Source: Dyadobacter fermentans DSM 18053 (lineage in GTDB: Bacteria > Bacteroidota > Bacteroidia > Cytophagales > Spirosomataceae). Taken from it: a DNA stretch of 64,000 bases. The stretch's first letter is position 1, and every line of letters starts with the position of its first letter. Below are positions 7,556-16,965 of this stretch, piece after piece. A model generated the notes under the pieces. That model worked only from the letters and a program-made list of their open reading frames with translations, was not told the DNA's origin and did not search any database. The position numbers were made by a program, and so were the translations under genes. The stretch spans positions 6,426,501 through 6,490,500 of the forward strand of contig NC_013037.1 of assembly GCF_000023125.1 (NCBI RefSeq). Reading direction: 5' to 3'.

Positions 7556-10500
7556 ATGAAACGACTGATTACCACACTTCACCTGATCGCCATCTGCCTC
7601 TGCGCCGTGCCCCGGGCAGAGGCGCAGCCGGTCGCCCTGTCGAGGCTCGAACCGGGCGGTCGTCCCGACGTCCGGCCTCGCCAAGCGGTATCCCTCGAAA
7701 CAAAATTGCGGGCCCTGGAAAAGCAGTTTCAAGTGTCTTTCCTGTACAACTCGGAGTATGTCAACGGCAAAACCGTGAAGGAAATGGGCAAGGCTGGCTC
7801 GCTGGAAAATTCGTTGCGCAAAATCCTTGAACCAAATAACCTGGCATTCAAGAAGCTGCGTGATAATTTTTACGTGATCTACATTAAAGACGAGGCCGGC
7901 GAAAAGGAAGGTGACCGCCCTGCAACGGAGCCCGGCACCCTGTTGAAGCAGCAGCCGACCGGACAATTGCCCGCCACCCAGCCCGTGAATACACTGGCTT
8001 CGCTATTCAAAGGCCCGGCAATGCGCAAGGCGGCCGACATGGCCCTTACGGTTTCGGGCGTGGTGGCGGATGCTGTCACCGGCGAGCCGCTGCCCGGCGC
8101 GAGTGTGATCGTGAAAGGCACGGGAATCGGCACGACCACCAACGGCGACGGTCGGTATGAACTGCCGAATGTGCCTGAAAATGCGACGCTTGTGTTTTCG
8201 TTCATCGGGTATTTGTCGTCCGAGTCGGCCGTGGAAAACCGATCGGTAATTGATATGAAGCTTTCGGCCGACTCCAAGTCGCTTTCGGAAGTGGTAGTTG
8301 TCGGCTACGGAACGGTGTCCAAAAAGGATGTGACCGGCTCGGTAGCTTCAATCGGAGGTGACGAAATCCGCAATATGCCCGTTCGCTCGGCGGCGGATGC
8401 ATTGCAGGGCAAGGCGGCCGGCGTGATGGTAACGCAGGCGAGCGGCAGCCCGGGCTCCGCGGGGGTGGTGCGTATACGCGGAATCGGTTCGATTAATAAC
8501 TCCAACGAGCCGCTTTACATCGTCGATGGCCTCCCGCAAACCAGCATCGGCTGGCTGAACCCGAACGACATCGAAACGATGGATATTCACAAGGACGCTT
8601 CGGCGGCGGCAATCTACGGCTCGCGCGCATCCAACGGATTGGTGATCATTACCACCAAAAAAGGGGCCAAATCGGAGTCGGTGAGCGTTTCGTTCGATAG
8701 TTACTATGGCTTGCAATCGCCCTGGAAGCGTCCGCACATGCTGAATGCGCAGGAATTTATCACCTACAAAAACCGGGCTGCGGAGGCTGTGGGCGTTACG
8801 CCGCCGATTTCGCCGGATATGCAAACGCAGGCGCTCAATTTCGTGCGGACCAATACCGGGCCGGAAGGAACCGACTGGTGGAAGCAGATCATGCACCAGA
8901 ATGCACCCGTGCAGAGCTACAATATCACGGTTTCGGGAGGCAGTAAAAAGGTCGATTTCGCTTCTGCATTGGGTTATATGGATCAGAAAGGCATCGTTCG
9001 CGGCTCGGATTACCGCCGTATTTCATGGCGGAACAATGTTAATGCGGAAATCAACGACCGCGTTCGGCTGGGCAGCAACATTGCCGTGGTGTATGAAAGT
9101 CGCCGCAATATCGATGAGAACAATCCGTATTCCGGCACCATTTTCAGTGCCATGACCGCCGACCCGATCACGCCGGTTTACCGGGATAACCTGAAAGATA
9201 TCCCTCCTTTTTATCAAACCATCATGCAGGGCTACGACGCCAGTAACCCGTTCTCGCGTTACGCCGGCATTTTGTATTCCAACAAACCGAACCCTGTGGG
9301 CCAGATCGAGCGGATGCGCCAGAGCATTTGGGAGGGGATCAGCATGAAGGGCGGTGCGAACCTCGAAGTGAAGATTTTTGAACCCCTCAAATTCCGCAGC
9401 AACTTTGGGCTGGACGTTCACAGGGGCCTTTCCAAAGGTTTTACGCCGCAATACTACCTGAATGGCTACGATTACGCGACCTACAACACCGTGAGCAATT
9501 ATTCCTACTGGTCTAATTACTTCGTTTGGGAAAATACGCTGGCGTTTGATCAGGCCTGGGGGCAGCACCGCCTCAATGTGCTCGCGGGTACTTCCGCGGA
9601 GTTGACGAAAGGCCTGGAATATGGTGCTTCGAAACAGGGAGTTGTTAATAATGAGGAAGATATGCGGATTATCAATGCAGCTACCATCAATCCCGGGGCC
9701 TCGGGTTACACCTATTCCAATGCATTGAACTCCTACTTCGGGCGGGTGAGCTATTCCTTCGGCGGTAAATACGTGCTCACGGCGAACGTGCGGCGCGACG
9801 GCACCTCACGTTTTGCGAAAGACTACCGCTGGGGGACATTTCCGTCGGTATCGGCAGCCTGGAACTTTACCAATGAAGGGTTTTTTAAAGATGCGGGCCT
9901 GAAATGGCTGTCGGAAGGTAAGTTACGGGCCAGCTACGGCCAGATCGGCAACCAGAACGTGGCGAACGGCGCTTATTTATCAACCTACGCGAACAACAAC
10001 CGCTACCTTTTCGGCGACAATAAAACATGGTACATGGGCGCAGGACGCAATAGCATCGGCAACCCGATCCTGCAATGGGAAACGTCCAACCAAACCGACA
10101 TCGGGCTCGACCTGGCGTTTTTGAATCATAAACTCACACTTACGGCCGATTATTTCAAAAAGGCGGTCGATAATATGCTGCTGATCGTGCCCCTGCCTAC
10201 CACGCTCGGCTATCCTAACTTTCCGTGGTCGAATGCGGGCAAGATGGTCAACAAAGGTTGGGATTTTGCGATTGGTTATGATGATGAAGTGGCTGGTTTT
10301 CAATATGGTATCAAAGCCACGCTCTCTACATTCACGAACAAGGTAACGACCCTTGGAGGCGGCGAGCCGATTTACTCCACGGCCCACCTCGGTGAAACCA
10401 TCACCAAAACCGAAGAAGGAATGCCGGTAGGTTACTATTTCGGATGGCTCACCGACGGTATTTTCCAAACCCAGGACGAGGTGGATGCAAGCGCGCAAAA

Positions 10501-11089
10501 AGGCCTGTCGACGCCCGGGGACATTCGTTTCCAAAACATCAATGGCGACCAGTTGCTAAATGCAGACGACCGTACGAAAATCGGTAATCCGTGGCCGGAC
10601 TTTATTTACGGATTAACGGTGAATGCTGCCTACAAGGGGTTCGATATCAGCGCTTTCGTGCAGGGGTCGCAGGGTAATGATGTGATGAATATCCTGCGCT
10701 ACGATACCGAGGCTGGAACCGGCTGGTACAATGCGCCAAAGGGTTTTCTGGAAAAGGCGTGGAGCGGCCCCGGCAGTACCAACGAATACTACAAAATCTC
10801 CCAGAATGCGGGTTTGAATACCAATGTTTCCAAGTATTTCGTGGAGGATGGCTCCTACCTGCGCATGAAAAACGTGCAGATCGGGTACAGCCTGCCGGGA
10901 GGTTTACTGCAAAAGGCGAAAATAAAGCAGGTGAGGTTTTATGTAGGTGCGCAAAACCTCTTTACCGTAACCAAATACAGTGGTCTGGACCCGGAAATGG
11001 GCTCGACGGACCCCAAGCTGACGGGCATCGACCAGGGATTTTTCCCGCAGGCCCGTACATGGATGTTTGGTATCAATGCAAAATTCTAA
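7556..11089 (+). CDS. SusC/RagA-family TonB-linked outer-membrane transporter with STN signalling domain
   Basis: A 1177-residue outer-membrane transporter for oligosaccharides. In order: a signal peptide ending near RAEAQ; an STN domain at about 45-105 (LEKQFQVSFLYNSEYVNGKTV), which contacts a FecR anti-sigma factor; a carboxypeptidase-like domain (VSGVVADAVTGEPLPGASVI); a plug domain (LQGKAAGVMVTQASGSPG ... IRGIGSINNSNEPLYIVDG); and a 22-strand barrel ending in MFGINAKF. The STN domain marks it as a transducing receptor controlled by the sigma/anti-sigma pair just upstream. It is paired with the SusD gene 10 bp later. The substrate is not readable from the sequence. Confidence 0.95.
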   Translation: MKRLITTLHLIAICLCAVPRAEAQPVALSRLEPGGRPDVRPRQAVSLETKLRALEKQFQVSFLYNSEYVNGKTVKEMGKAGSLENSLRKILEPNNLAFKKLRDNFYVIYIKDEAGEKEGDRPATEPGTLLKQQPTGQLPATQPVNTLASLFKGPAMRKAADMALTVSGVVADAVTGEPLPGASVIVKGTGIGTTTNGDGRYELPNVPENATLVFSFIGYLSSESAVENRSVIDMKLSADSKSLSEVVVVGYGTVSKKDVTGSVASIGGDEIRNMPVRSAADALQGKAAGVMVTQASGSPGSAGVVRIRGIGSINNSNEPLYIVDGLPQTSIGWLNPNDIETMDIHKDASAAAIYGSRASNGLVIITTKKGAKSESVSVSFDSYYGLQSPWKRPHMLNAQEFITYKNRAAEAVGVTPPISPDMQTQALNFVRTNTGPEGTDWWKQIMHQNAPVQSYNITVSGGSKKVDFASALGYMDQKGIVRGSDYRRISWRNNVNAEINDRVRLGSNIAVVYESRRNIDENNPYSGTIFSAMTADPITPVYRDNLKDIPPFYQTIMQGYDASNPFSRYAGILYSNKPNPVGQIERMRQSIWEGISMKGGANLEVKIFEPLKFRSNFGLDVHRGLSKGFTPQYYLNGYDYATYNTVSNYSYWSNYFVWENTLAFDQAWGQHRLNVLAGTSAELTKGLEYGASKQGVVNNEEDMRIINAATINPGASGYTYSNALNSYFGRVSYSFGGKYVLTANVRRDGTSRFAKDYRWGTFPSVSAAWNFTNEGFFKDAGLKWLSEGKLRASYGQIGNQNVANGAYLSTYANNNRYLFGDNKTWYMGAGRNSIGNPILQWETSNQTDIGLDLAFLNHKLTLTADYFKKAVDNMLLIVPLPTTLGYPNFPWSNAGKMVNKGWDFAIGYDDEVAGFQYGIKATLSTFTNKVTTLGGGEPIYSTAHLGETITKTEEGMPVGYYFGWLTDGIFQTQDEVDASAQKGLSTPGDIRFQNINGDQLLNADDRTKIGNPWPDFIYGLTVNAAYKGFDISAFVQGSQGNDVMNILRYDTEAGTGWYNAPKGFLEKAWSGPGSTNEYYKISQNAGLNTNVSKYFVEDGSYLRMKNVQIGYSLPGGLLQKAKIKQVRFYVGAQNLFTVTKYSGLDPEMGSTDPKLTGIDQGFFPQARTWMFGINAKF

Positions 11090-11099
11090 CATATTCATC

Positions 11100-12701
11100 A
11101 TGAGAAACTTATCATTCATTATACTCGCGTCGTTGCTCGTGCTGGCTTCGTCGTGCTCCGACGATTTCCTCGACCGCACGCCTCCGGGCAACCTCACCGA
11201 CGAAACATTCTATAAATCGCCGGATGCCGGTTTTAAATCGCTCGTAACCTGCTACCGCGGCTTTGTGAGCAACTTCTGGGGCTACGAGGCGGCGCGCGCC
11301 GAACTAGGCAATATGGCCACGGACGATGCCGACAAAGGCGGTTCCGATGCCGGCGACCGCCCATTCGTGACCGACCTCGGTTTTGGCCGTGCGCTGTCGT
11401 CCAACGAAACACTGGCAGGTTACTGGACCGCGCGGTACAGTGCCATTGGCAACTGCAATGTGGCGCTGGAACGGCTGCCCGAAGCGAACCTTATCGATGC
11501 GGGCGGCGCGCCGCTCAGTCCGGAGTTAAAGAGCCGGTACCTGGCCGAAATCCGCTTTTTGAGGGCATTCTTCTATTTTGAACTGGCGGAAGTATTCGGC
11601 GGGGTGCCGCTGGTGACGAAAACGCTCACCGTCGACGACCGCACGAAGCTCGCGAGGGCATCGGCAACCGAGGTTTTCCAGTTTATCGAAGCGGAACTGA
11701 CGGCCGTGGCCAACGATCCGGCCATGCTTTCGGCTACCAACCTGCAAGCTGCCGAGCTGGGCCGTGCCACCCGGGAGGCGGCCTGGGCGCTGCTGGCGCG
11801 TACTTATCTGTTTTTTGCCAAGGACGATGCGGCGCTTTTTGCCAAGGCGCGTGACGCGGCCAAAAAGGTGATCGACTCCGGTGCTTTTGCGTTACACCCT
11901 CAGTTTCAGGAGATATTCCTCGAAAACGGGTATAAAACCAAGGAGGCCGTGTTTTCAATCATCATGGGCGACGATCCGGCGGTCCCGATCATCGGGAGTA
12001 CGATTAATGTGTATTGCTCGCCGCGTGGTGCTACCGGTGGCTGGGGATTTGATTTGCCTACGCAAGACCTTGTCAATGAGTTCGAAGCGGGCGATCCGAG
12101 GTTGCTGTTCACTGTGCTGCAATCCGGCGACGAATTCCCGAAGCTGAATGGTACCAAAGAAGTGCTCGACTTTTCGACCTATCCGAATACGGGCTATCAC
12201 AGTCGTAAAGTGTATCTGCCGGAAGCGCGTCGCGGCCAGGGCTGGGGCAATGATGCCTGGACGTACCATCCGATTCGCTATGCCGATGTGCTGCTGATGT
12301 ATGCCGAGGCATTGATCGAAAGCGGCGGCGACAAGGCAGAGGCCGTGAATTATATCAACCAGGTGCGCAAGCGCGCGTCGGGCTCGCAGCGCAAGGACGT
12401 GGAAGCAGCGTCACGCGTGTTGAAAGTGGCTGAAAAACCGCTCCCCGACATCAAAACAAGCGACGACCTTCGCAAAGCCGTCCGCCACGAACGCCGTGTG
12501 GAGCTGGCCATGGAATACCACCGCCTGTTCGACCTTATGCGCTGGAACACACTCGTGCCGACCATGAAGGCCTATTCGACCAAACCACTAACAAACGGCA
12601 AAGGAGGCAACTTCACAGCCGGCAGAAACGAAATCTTCCCAATCCCACAAATCGAGATCGACAGGTCAGGAGGATCGATTGGGCAGAATCCGAATTATTA
12701 A
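11100..12701 (+). CDS. SusD/RagB-family surface glycan-binding lipoprotein
   Basis: A 533-residue lipoprotein with the lipobox LASSC (Cys19) followed by SDDFLDRTPPGNLTDETFY, the standard SusD opening, and an acidic stretch after the Cys consistent with surface export. The TPR-like helices and the C-terminal RHERRVELAMEYHRLFDLMRW block are typical. It forms the lid on the preceding SusC transporter. The ATG at 11100 is chosen over 11067 because it starts at the signal peptide; the longer start would overlap susC. It is the last gene before a repeat-rich spacer. Confidence 0.95.
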   Translation: MRNLSFIILASLLVLASSCSDDFLDRTPPGNLTDETFYKSPDAGFKSLVTCYRGFVSNFWGYEAARAELGNMATDDADKGGSDAGDRPFVTDLGFGRALSSNETLAGYWTARYSAIGNCNVALERLPEANLIDAGGAPLSPELKSRYLAEIRFLRAFFYFELAEVFGGVPLVTKTLTVDDRTKLARASATEVFQFIEAELTAVANDPAMLSATNLQAAELGRATREAAWALLARTYLFFAKDDAALFAKARDAAKKVIDSGAFALHPQFQEIFLENGYKTKEAVFSIIMGDDPAVPIIGSTINVYCSPRGATGGWGFDLPTQDLVNEFEAGDPRLLFTVLQSGDEFPKLNGTKEVLDFSTYPNTGYHSRKVYLPEARRGQGWGNDAWTYHPIRYADVLLMYAEALIESGGDKAEAVNYINQVRKRASGSQRKDVEAASRVLKVAEKPLPDIKTSDDLRKAVRHERRVELAMEYHRLFDLMRWNTLVPTMKAYSTKPLTNGKGGNFTAGRNEIFPIPQIEIDRSGGSIGQNPNY

Positions 12702-12709
12702 TGAGCCGC

Positions 12710-12812
12710 CGTGGAACGGGGAATGATTGAATGATTGAATGATTGAATGATTGAATGATTGAATGATTGAATGATTGAATGATTGAATGATTGAATGATT
12801 GCGTGGAACGGG
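12710..12812. repeat. Tandem array of ten GAATGATT units flanked by direct repeats
   Basis: Exactly ten copies of the 8-mer GAATGATT occupy 12721-12800 with no variation. The array is bounded by an 11-bp direct repeat CGTGGAACGGG at 12710-12720 and 12802-12812. It starts 19 bases after the susD stop. Perfect identity of the units suggests recent expansion by slippage. Confidence 0.97.
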
Positions 12813-12874
12813 TAAATGAATAGTCATGAACGAAGAATAGCTGTATACGCTTGCTGATTTACCAAATACAAACT

Positions 12875-12902
12875 ATTCAATCATTCAATCATTCAATCAT
12901 TC
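12875..12902. repeat. Inverted partner array (AATCATTC units)
   Basis: Three and a half copies of AATCATTC, the reverse complement of the unit at 12721-12800, lie 74 bp after that array. A transcript through the susD-dehydrogenase spacer could fold the two into a long AU-rich stem. The rest of the spacer (12903-12986) is AT-rich and probably holds the promoter of the next gene; no clear element was seen. Confidence 0.9.
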
Positions 12903-12986
12903 AAAATTTACAACCCATCGTTCAAAATTTAAATCAACAACGTTAGTTTATTTCATAATCTATTTTATTAAGTTTATCGGGTGAAG

Positions 12987-15716
12987 ATGTTCAGATCTAC
13001 ATTTGGGTTATTGGTGGCTGCGGGGCTTTGTGTGGCTTCGGTAGGGCGGTATGACCGGCCGTTGTTCAGGGAGGTAGTGGGTAATCCGGACGGCGGTGGT
13101 GCTGTTCGGGCGGGGGGAGCCGTGCAGTTGGAAGGGCCGGATTCGAGCCGGTTTACGTATACCAAACTCGTTTCAGGGCTGGATGAGCCGATGGGGATGG
13201 CGATACTGCCGAATTTTGATGTCGTGGTGGCGGAGCGGAAAGGGGCTGTCCGGTACTTCAACAATGCTACCAAGGAAGTTTCGACCATTGCGCAGTTCAA
13301 TGTTTTCAGCGGCATCGAGGATGGTTTGCTGGGCGTGGCTGCCGACCCGGATTTTAAGAACAACAACTGGATTTACTTCTATTACGGCGTGGGCGGCGAG
13401 AAAAGCGTGAGCCATCTCGCACGGTTTGAGCTGAAAGGGCAGAAACTGAATCAGCAGTCGAAAAAAGTGCTGCTCGAAGTGCCCACGCAGCGGCAATATT
13501 GCTGCCATTCCGCCGGTCATATCACCTTTTCGGACGGCCTGCTCTATTTATCAATCGGCGACAATACCAATGCTGAGGAAATAGAAGGCCACACGCCGAT
13601 CGACGAGCGCCCCGGTCGCGAACTGTCCGATGACCAGGCCGCTACCGCCAACAGCAACGATTACCGGGGCAAAATTCTGCGGATCAAGCCCGAGGCCGAT
13701 GGCACTTACAGCATTCCCGACGGAAACCTTTTTCCGAAGGACGGTTCGCAGGGAAAGCCGGAGATCTACGCCATGGGCGTTCGTAACCCGTTCCGCATTT
13801 CAGTTGACCCGAAAACAAAGTTTCTGTACTGGGGCGACGTCGGTCCGGATACCGAAGTGCCTGGTAGCGAGGGAAAAATGAGCTACGACGAGATCAACCA
13901 GGCGCGGAAGCCCGGGTTTTTTGGCTACCCCTATTTCCTGGGCGATAACGAGGTGTTTCCCGACTACGACTTTGCTACCAAAAAAGAAGGTCCGGGTAAA
14001 GACCCGCAAAAGCCGGTGAACGATTCGCCGCATAACACGGGCATCCGCGACCTGCCGCCTGCGCAGCCGGCGTTTATCTGGTATGGGAAAGGGCCTTCCA
14101 AAAAATACCCGCTGGTAGGAAAAGGAGGGGCGAGCGCGATGGCCGGGCCGGTGTATTACAGCGACTTGTACCCCAATGCCCCCTATAAGCTCCCCGAATA
14201 TTACAATGGCAAGCTGTTTATTTTTGAATGGATCAGGAAGTGGATCATGGCCGTAACCATGGACGCCAATGGCGACTATGTGGCTATGGAGCCGTTCCTG
14301 CCCCAGTTGAAAGTGGTCGCGCCCATCGACATGCAGATCGCCCGCGATGGCGCCATCTACCTGCTGGCCTACGGTACCAACTGGTTTGCCCGGAACACCG
14401 ATTCGGGCATTATCCGCGTGGAATATACCGAAGGTAACCGCAACCCCATTGCGGCAGTTTCTACCGGCAAAACAATCGGTGCTGCACCGTTTAAGGCTAC
14501 ACTTTCGGCCAAAGGATCGAAGGACTACGATGCGGCCGACAAGCTGACTTATGAATGGAAAATCGGGACGAAAAAGCTGGCGGGTGAGGAAATCACGCAT
14601 ACTTTCACCAAACCAGGCACCTACAATGTGGTCCTGACCGTTTCCGACCAGCACGGCGGCAAAGGCACAGCCACAACCGAATTCAAGATCGGTAACACGC
14701 CGCCAGACGTGAAAATCGAGACGACCGCAAACCGGAGCTTTTATTGGGACAATGCACCATTTAATTACACCATTAAAGTAACCGATAAAGAAGACGGCAA
14801 GATCCAGCGGTCGCGCATCCACGCCGGGTTCACTTACCTGGCATTTGGGAAAGACCTGGCCGGTGCATTGTCGGGCGGGGAAGGGGAGAATATCCGCTAT
14901 GCCGCCACGGCTAAGCTGTACGCGTCGCTCGATTGCAAAGCCTGCCACACGATGGAAACCAAATCCATTGGTCCGGCTTTGAAAGAAATCTCAAAGAAAT
15001 ACGCCTCGGACACAGGCGCGGAGCGTATGCTTGCACGGAAAATCATCACCGGCGGAAGCGGTAACTGGGGTTCTTACCCGATGCCCCCGCATGCCGATTT
15101 GCCCGAGAAAGATGCGCGCGAAATTGCCGGTTATATTCTGTCGCTGTCGAAAACTACCGGCCCGACACCGCTCTCTGCGCAGCTGAAACTGACCGAGCAT
15201 ATCGGCAAGGGAACGGAAGGCGCCTATGTATTGCAGGCTTCGTACACCGACAATGGCGCAAACGGAATAGGCCCCCAGAAAACCGCCAGCCACATTGTGC
15301 TGCGCAATCCGCTCATCCAGATGGAGGATTACCAGGAAGGCAACGTAGGCGTGGTGATTGCCACGCAGCATACGGGTTACGTATCCTACATTGCCAATAT
15401 TACCAATGGAAAATACACCAGGTTCAACCAGATCGACCTTTCGCACATTAAGAACATTCGATTGCGCATTCAGGAACATGGCGCGGGCGGAACCATCGAG
15501 CTGCGGCAGGGGAGCAGGGATGGGCAGTTGCTGGGCAAAACAGAAGTCCCCGGCGGACGCCTGGAAGACCTGAAAACCGGTTGGAAAGAAATTTTACTGC
15601 CGGTGAACGGCGGTGCGGGCGTTCATGACCTTTTTCTGGTGTTCAAAAACGAAAAGTTTAAGAGCCCCATGTTCCATATTGACTGGATGTATTTCGAAAG
15701 CGATTTTAACCCTTAA
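12987..15716 (+). CDS. Secreted PQQ-type sugar dehydrogenase with PKD, cytochrome c and carbohydrate-binding-like domains
   Basis: A 909-residue exported multidomain protein. After a signal peptide comes a glucose/sorbosone-dehydrogenase-like beta-propeller at about 50-490 (LVSGLDEPMGMAI, CCHSAGHITFSDGLLYLSIGD, AMGVRNPFRISVDPKT). Then follow a PKD domain (about 495-575, GTYNVVLTVSDQHGGKG), a c-type haem domain with CKACH starting near residue 650 and a distal SYPMPPH Met ligand, and a C-terminal CBM6-like sandwich (PLIQMEDYQEGNVGVV). It probably oxidises a sugar outside the cytoplasmic membrane and passes electrons to its own haem. The ATG at 12987 is preferred to the GTG at 12981. It follows susCD in the same direction. 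Confidence 0.88.
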   Translation: MFRSTFGLLVAAGLCVASVGRYDRPLFREVVGNPDGGGAVRAGGAVQLEGPDSSRFTYTKLVSGLDEPMGMAILPNFDVVVAERKGAVRYFNNATKEVSTIAQFNVFSGIEDGLLGVAADPDFKNNNWIYFYYGVGGEKSVSHLARFELKGQKLNQQSKKVLLEVPTQRQYCCHSAGHITFSDGLLYLSIGDNTNAEEIEGHTPIDERPGRELSDDQAATANSNDYRGKILRIKPEADGTYSIPDGNLFPKDGSQGKPEIYAMGVRNPFRISVDPKTKFLYWGDVGPDTEVPGSEGKMSYDEINQARKPGFFGYPYFLGDNEVFPDYDFATKKEGPGKDPQKPVNDSPHNTGIRDLPPAQPAFIWYGKGPSKKYPLVGKGGASAMAGPVYYSDLYPNAPYKLPEYYNGKLFIFEWIRKWIMAVTMDANGDYVAMEPFLPQLKVVAPIDMQIARDGAIYLLAYGTNWFARNTDSGIIRVEYTEGNRNPIAAVSTGKTIGAAPFKATLSAKGSKDYDAADKLTYEWKIGTKKLAGEEITHTFTKPGTYNVVLTVSDQHGGKGTATTEFKIGNTPPDVKIETTANRSFYWDNAPFNYTIKVTDKEDGKIQRSRIHAGFTYLAFGKDLAGALSGGEGENIRYAATAKLYASLDCKACHTMETKSIGPALKEISKKYASDTGAERMLARKIITGGSGNWGSYPMPPHADLPEKDAREIAGYILSLSKTTGPTPLSAQLKLTEHIGKGTEGAYVLQASYTDNGANGIGPQKTASHIVLRNPLIQMEDYQEGNVGVVIATQHTGYVSYIANITNGKYTRFNQIDLSHIKNIRLRIQEHGAGGTIELRQGSRDGQLLGKTEVPGGRLEDLKTGWKEILLPVNGGAGVHDLFLVFKNEKFKSPMFHIDWMYFESDFNP

Positions 15717-15757
15717 CCTTCAACAAAGGACTATTCCTGAACCTTAACCTGATTTTC

Positions 15758-16963
15758 ATGCAACCCGAAAAGTATATTGAGCAGTACCGCCGCGCACTGT
15801 TGGATGATGTGATCCCTTTCTGGATGAAAAACTCTCCCGACCGCGAATCGGGCGGCTTTTTTACCTGCCTCGACCGGGACGGCAATGTGTTCGATACCGA
15901 CAAATTTATGTGGCTCCAATGCCGGCAGGTGTGGTGCTTTGCCATGCTTTACAACCAGGTGGAAGCCCGGCAGGAATGGCTGGATATGGCGCTTTCGGGT
16001 GCTGCATTTTTGCAAAAATTCGGGCGCGCGCAGCACAACGGCCCGGACGGCGGCGCTAATAGCTGGTATTTCTCGGTCGACCGCCACGGAAACCCGCTCA
16101 TGCAGCCGCACAGCATTTTTTCCGATTGTTTCGCCACCATGGCGTTCGGGCAACTTTACAAGGCTACCGGCCGGGAGGAATTCAAAACCATTGCCACAGA
16201 CACTTTTTACGATATTCTCAAACGGCAGGGCAATCCCAAAGGTATTTACAACAAGGGCGTGCCCGGTGCGCGGCCGTTGGAAAGCTTCGCGCTGCCGATG
16301 ATCCTTTGTAACCTCGTCCTTGAAATCGAGCCGCTGCTGGAACCGGCGTTGGTGGACGAGGTGATCCAAAACGGCATTGATACGGTGATGAACAAGTTTT
16401 ACCGGCCTGAGCTAGGCGTAATCCTCGAAAATATAGCACCGGACGGTTCCTTTTCGGATTCATTCGAAGGCAGGCTGGTGAACCCGGGCCACGGGCTGGA
16501 ATCGATGTGGTTTATCATGGATCTGGCCGAGCGCACTAACGACAGCCAACTGGCGCAAAAGGCGGTGGACATCGCGATCCAGCTCATCGAATACGGCTGG
16601 GATGATGAGCACGGCGGGATATTCTATTTTATGGATATAAAAGGCAACCCGCCCCAGCAGCTCGAATGGGACCAGAAGCTCTGGTGGGTGCACATGGAAA
16701 CGCTCATCACGCTGCTCAAAGGCTACCTGCACACGGGCGACGAGCGCTGCGCGCAATGGTTCGAGCGCCTGCATGCATACACATGGAGCCATTTCCCTGA
16801 TCCCGAATACGGCGAATGGTTCGGCTATCTCAACCGCCAGGGCCAGCCGCTGCTCACCTTGAAGGGCGGTAAATGGAAAGGCTGTTTCCATGTGCCGCGC
16901 GGGCTGTACCAATGCTGGAAAACCCTGGAAGCCATTCAGGCCAAAGTAACCATGAACGTCTGA
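15758..16963 (+). CDS. AGE-family sugar 2-epimerase (N-acylglucosamine 2-epimerase / cellobiose epimerase type)
   Basis: A 401-residue cytoplasmic enzyme of the (alpha/alpha)6-barrel AGE family, at the usual family length. Family signatures are visible: NSPDRESGGFFTCLDRDGNVF at the N-terminus, the catalytic-His segments LVNPGHGLESMWF and KLWWVHMETL, and GCFHVPRGLYQC at the end. Members interconvert C2 epimers such as GlcNAc/ManNAc, glucose/mannose or cellobiose; which one cannot be decided here. Its stop is 2 bp before the permease ATG, so the two are co-translated, and the pair suggests import followed by epimerisation of a mono- or disaccharide. Confidence 0.9.
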   Translation: MQPEKYIEQYRRALLDDVIPFWMKNSPDRESGGFFTCLDRDGNVFDTDKFMWLQCRQVWCFAMLYNQVEARQEWLDMALSGAAFLQKFGRAQHNGPDGGANSWYFSVDRHGNPLMQPHSIFSDCFATMAFGQLYKATGREEFKTIATDTFYDILKRQGNPKGIYNKGVPGARPLESFALPMILCNLVLEIEPLLEPALVDEVIQNGIDTVMNKFYRPELGVILENIAPDGSFSDSFEGRLVNPGHGLESMWFIMDLAERTNDSQLAQKAVDIAIQLIEYGWDDEHGGIFYFMDIKGNPPQQLEWDQKLWWVHMETLITLLKGYLHTGDERCAQWFERLHAYTWSHFPDPEYGEWFGYLNRQGQPLLTLKGGKWKGCFHVPRGLYQCWKTLEAIQAKVTMNV

Positions 16964-16965
16964 CC

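Noticed and set aside
12721..12902. Possible CRISPR array or integron-like cassette site
   Set aside because: Units are 8 bp with no spacers and no cas or integrase gene nearby; it is a simple tandem repeat with an inverted partner.
13800..14948. 382-codon minus-strand frame
   Set aside because: It is antisense to the sugar dehydrogenase propeller and PKD domain; composition is that of a shadow frame.
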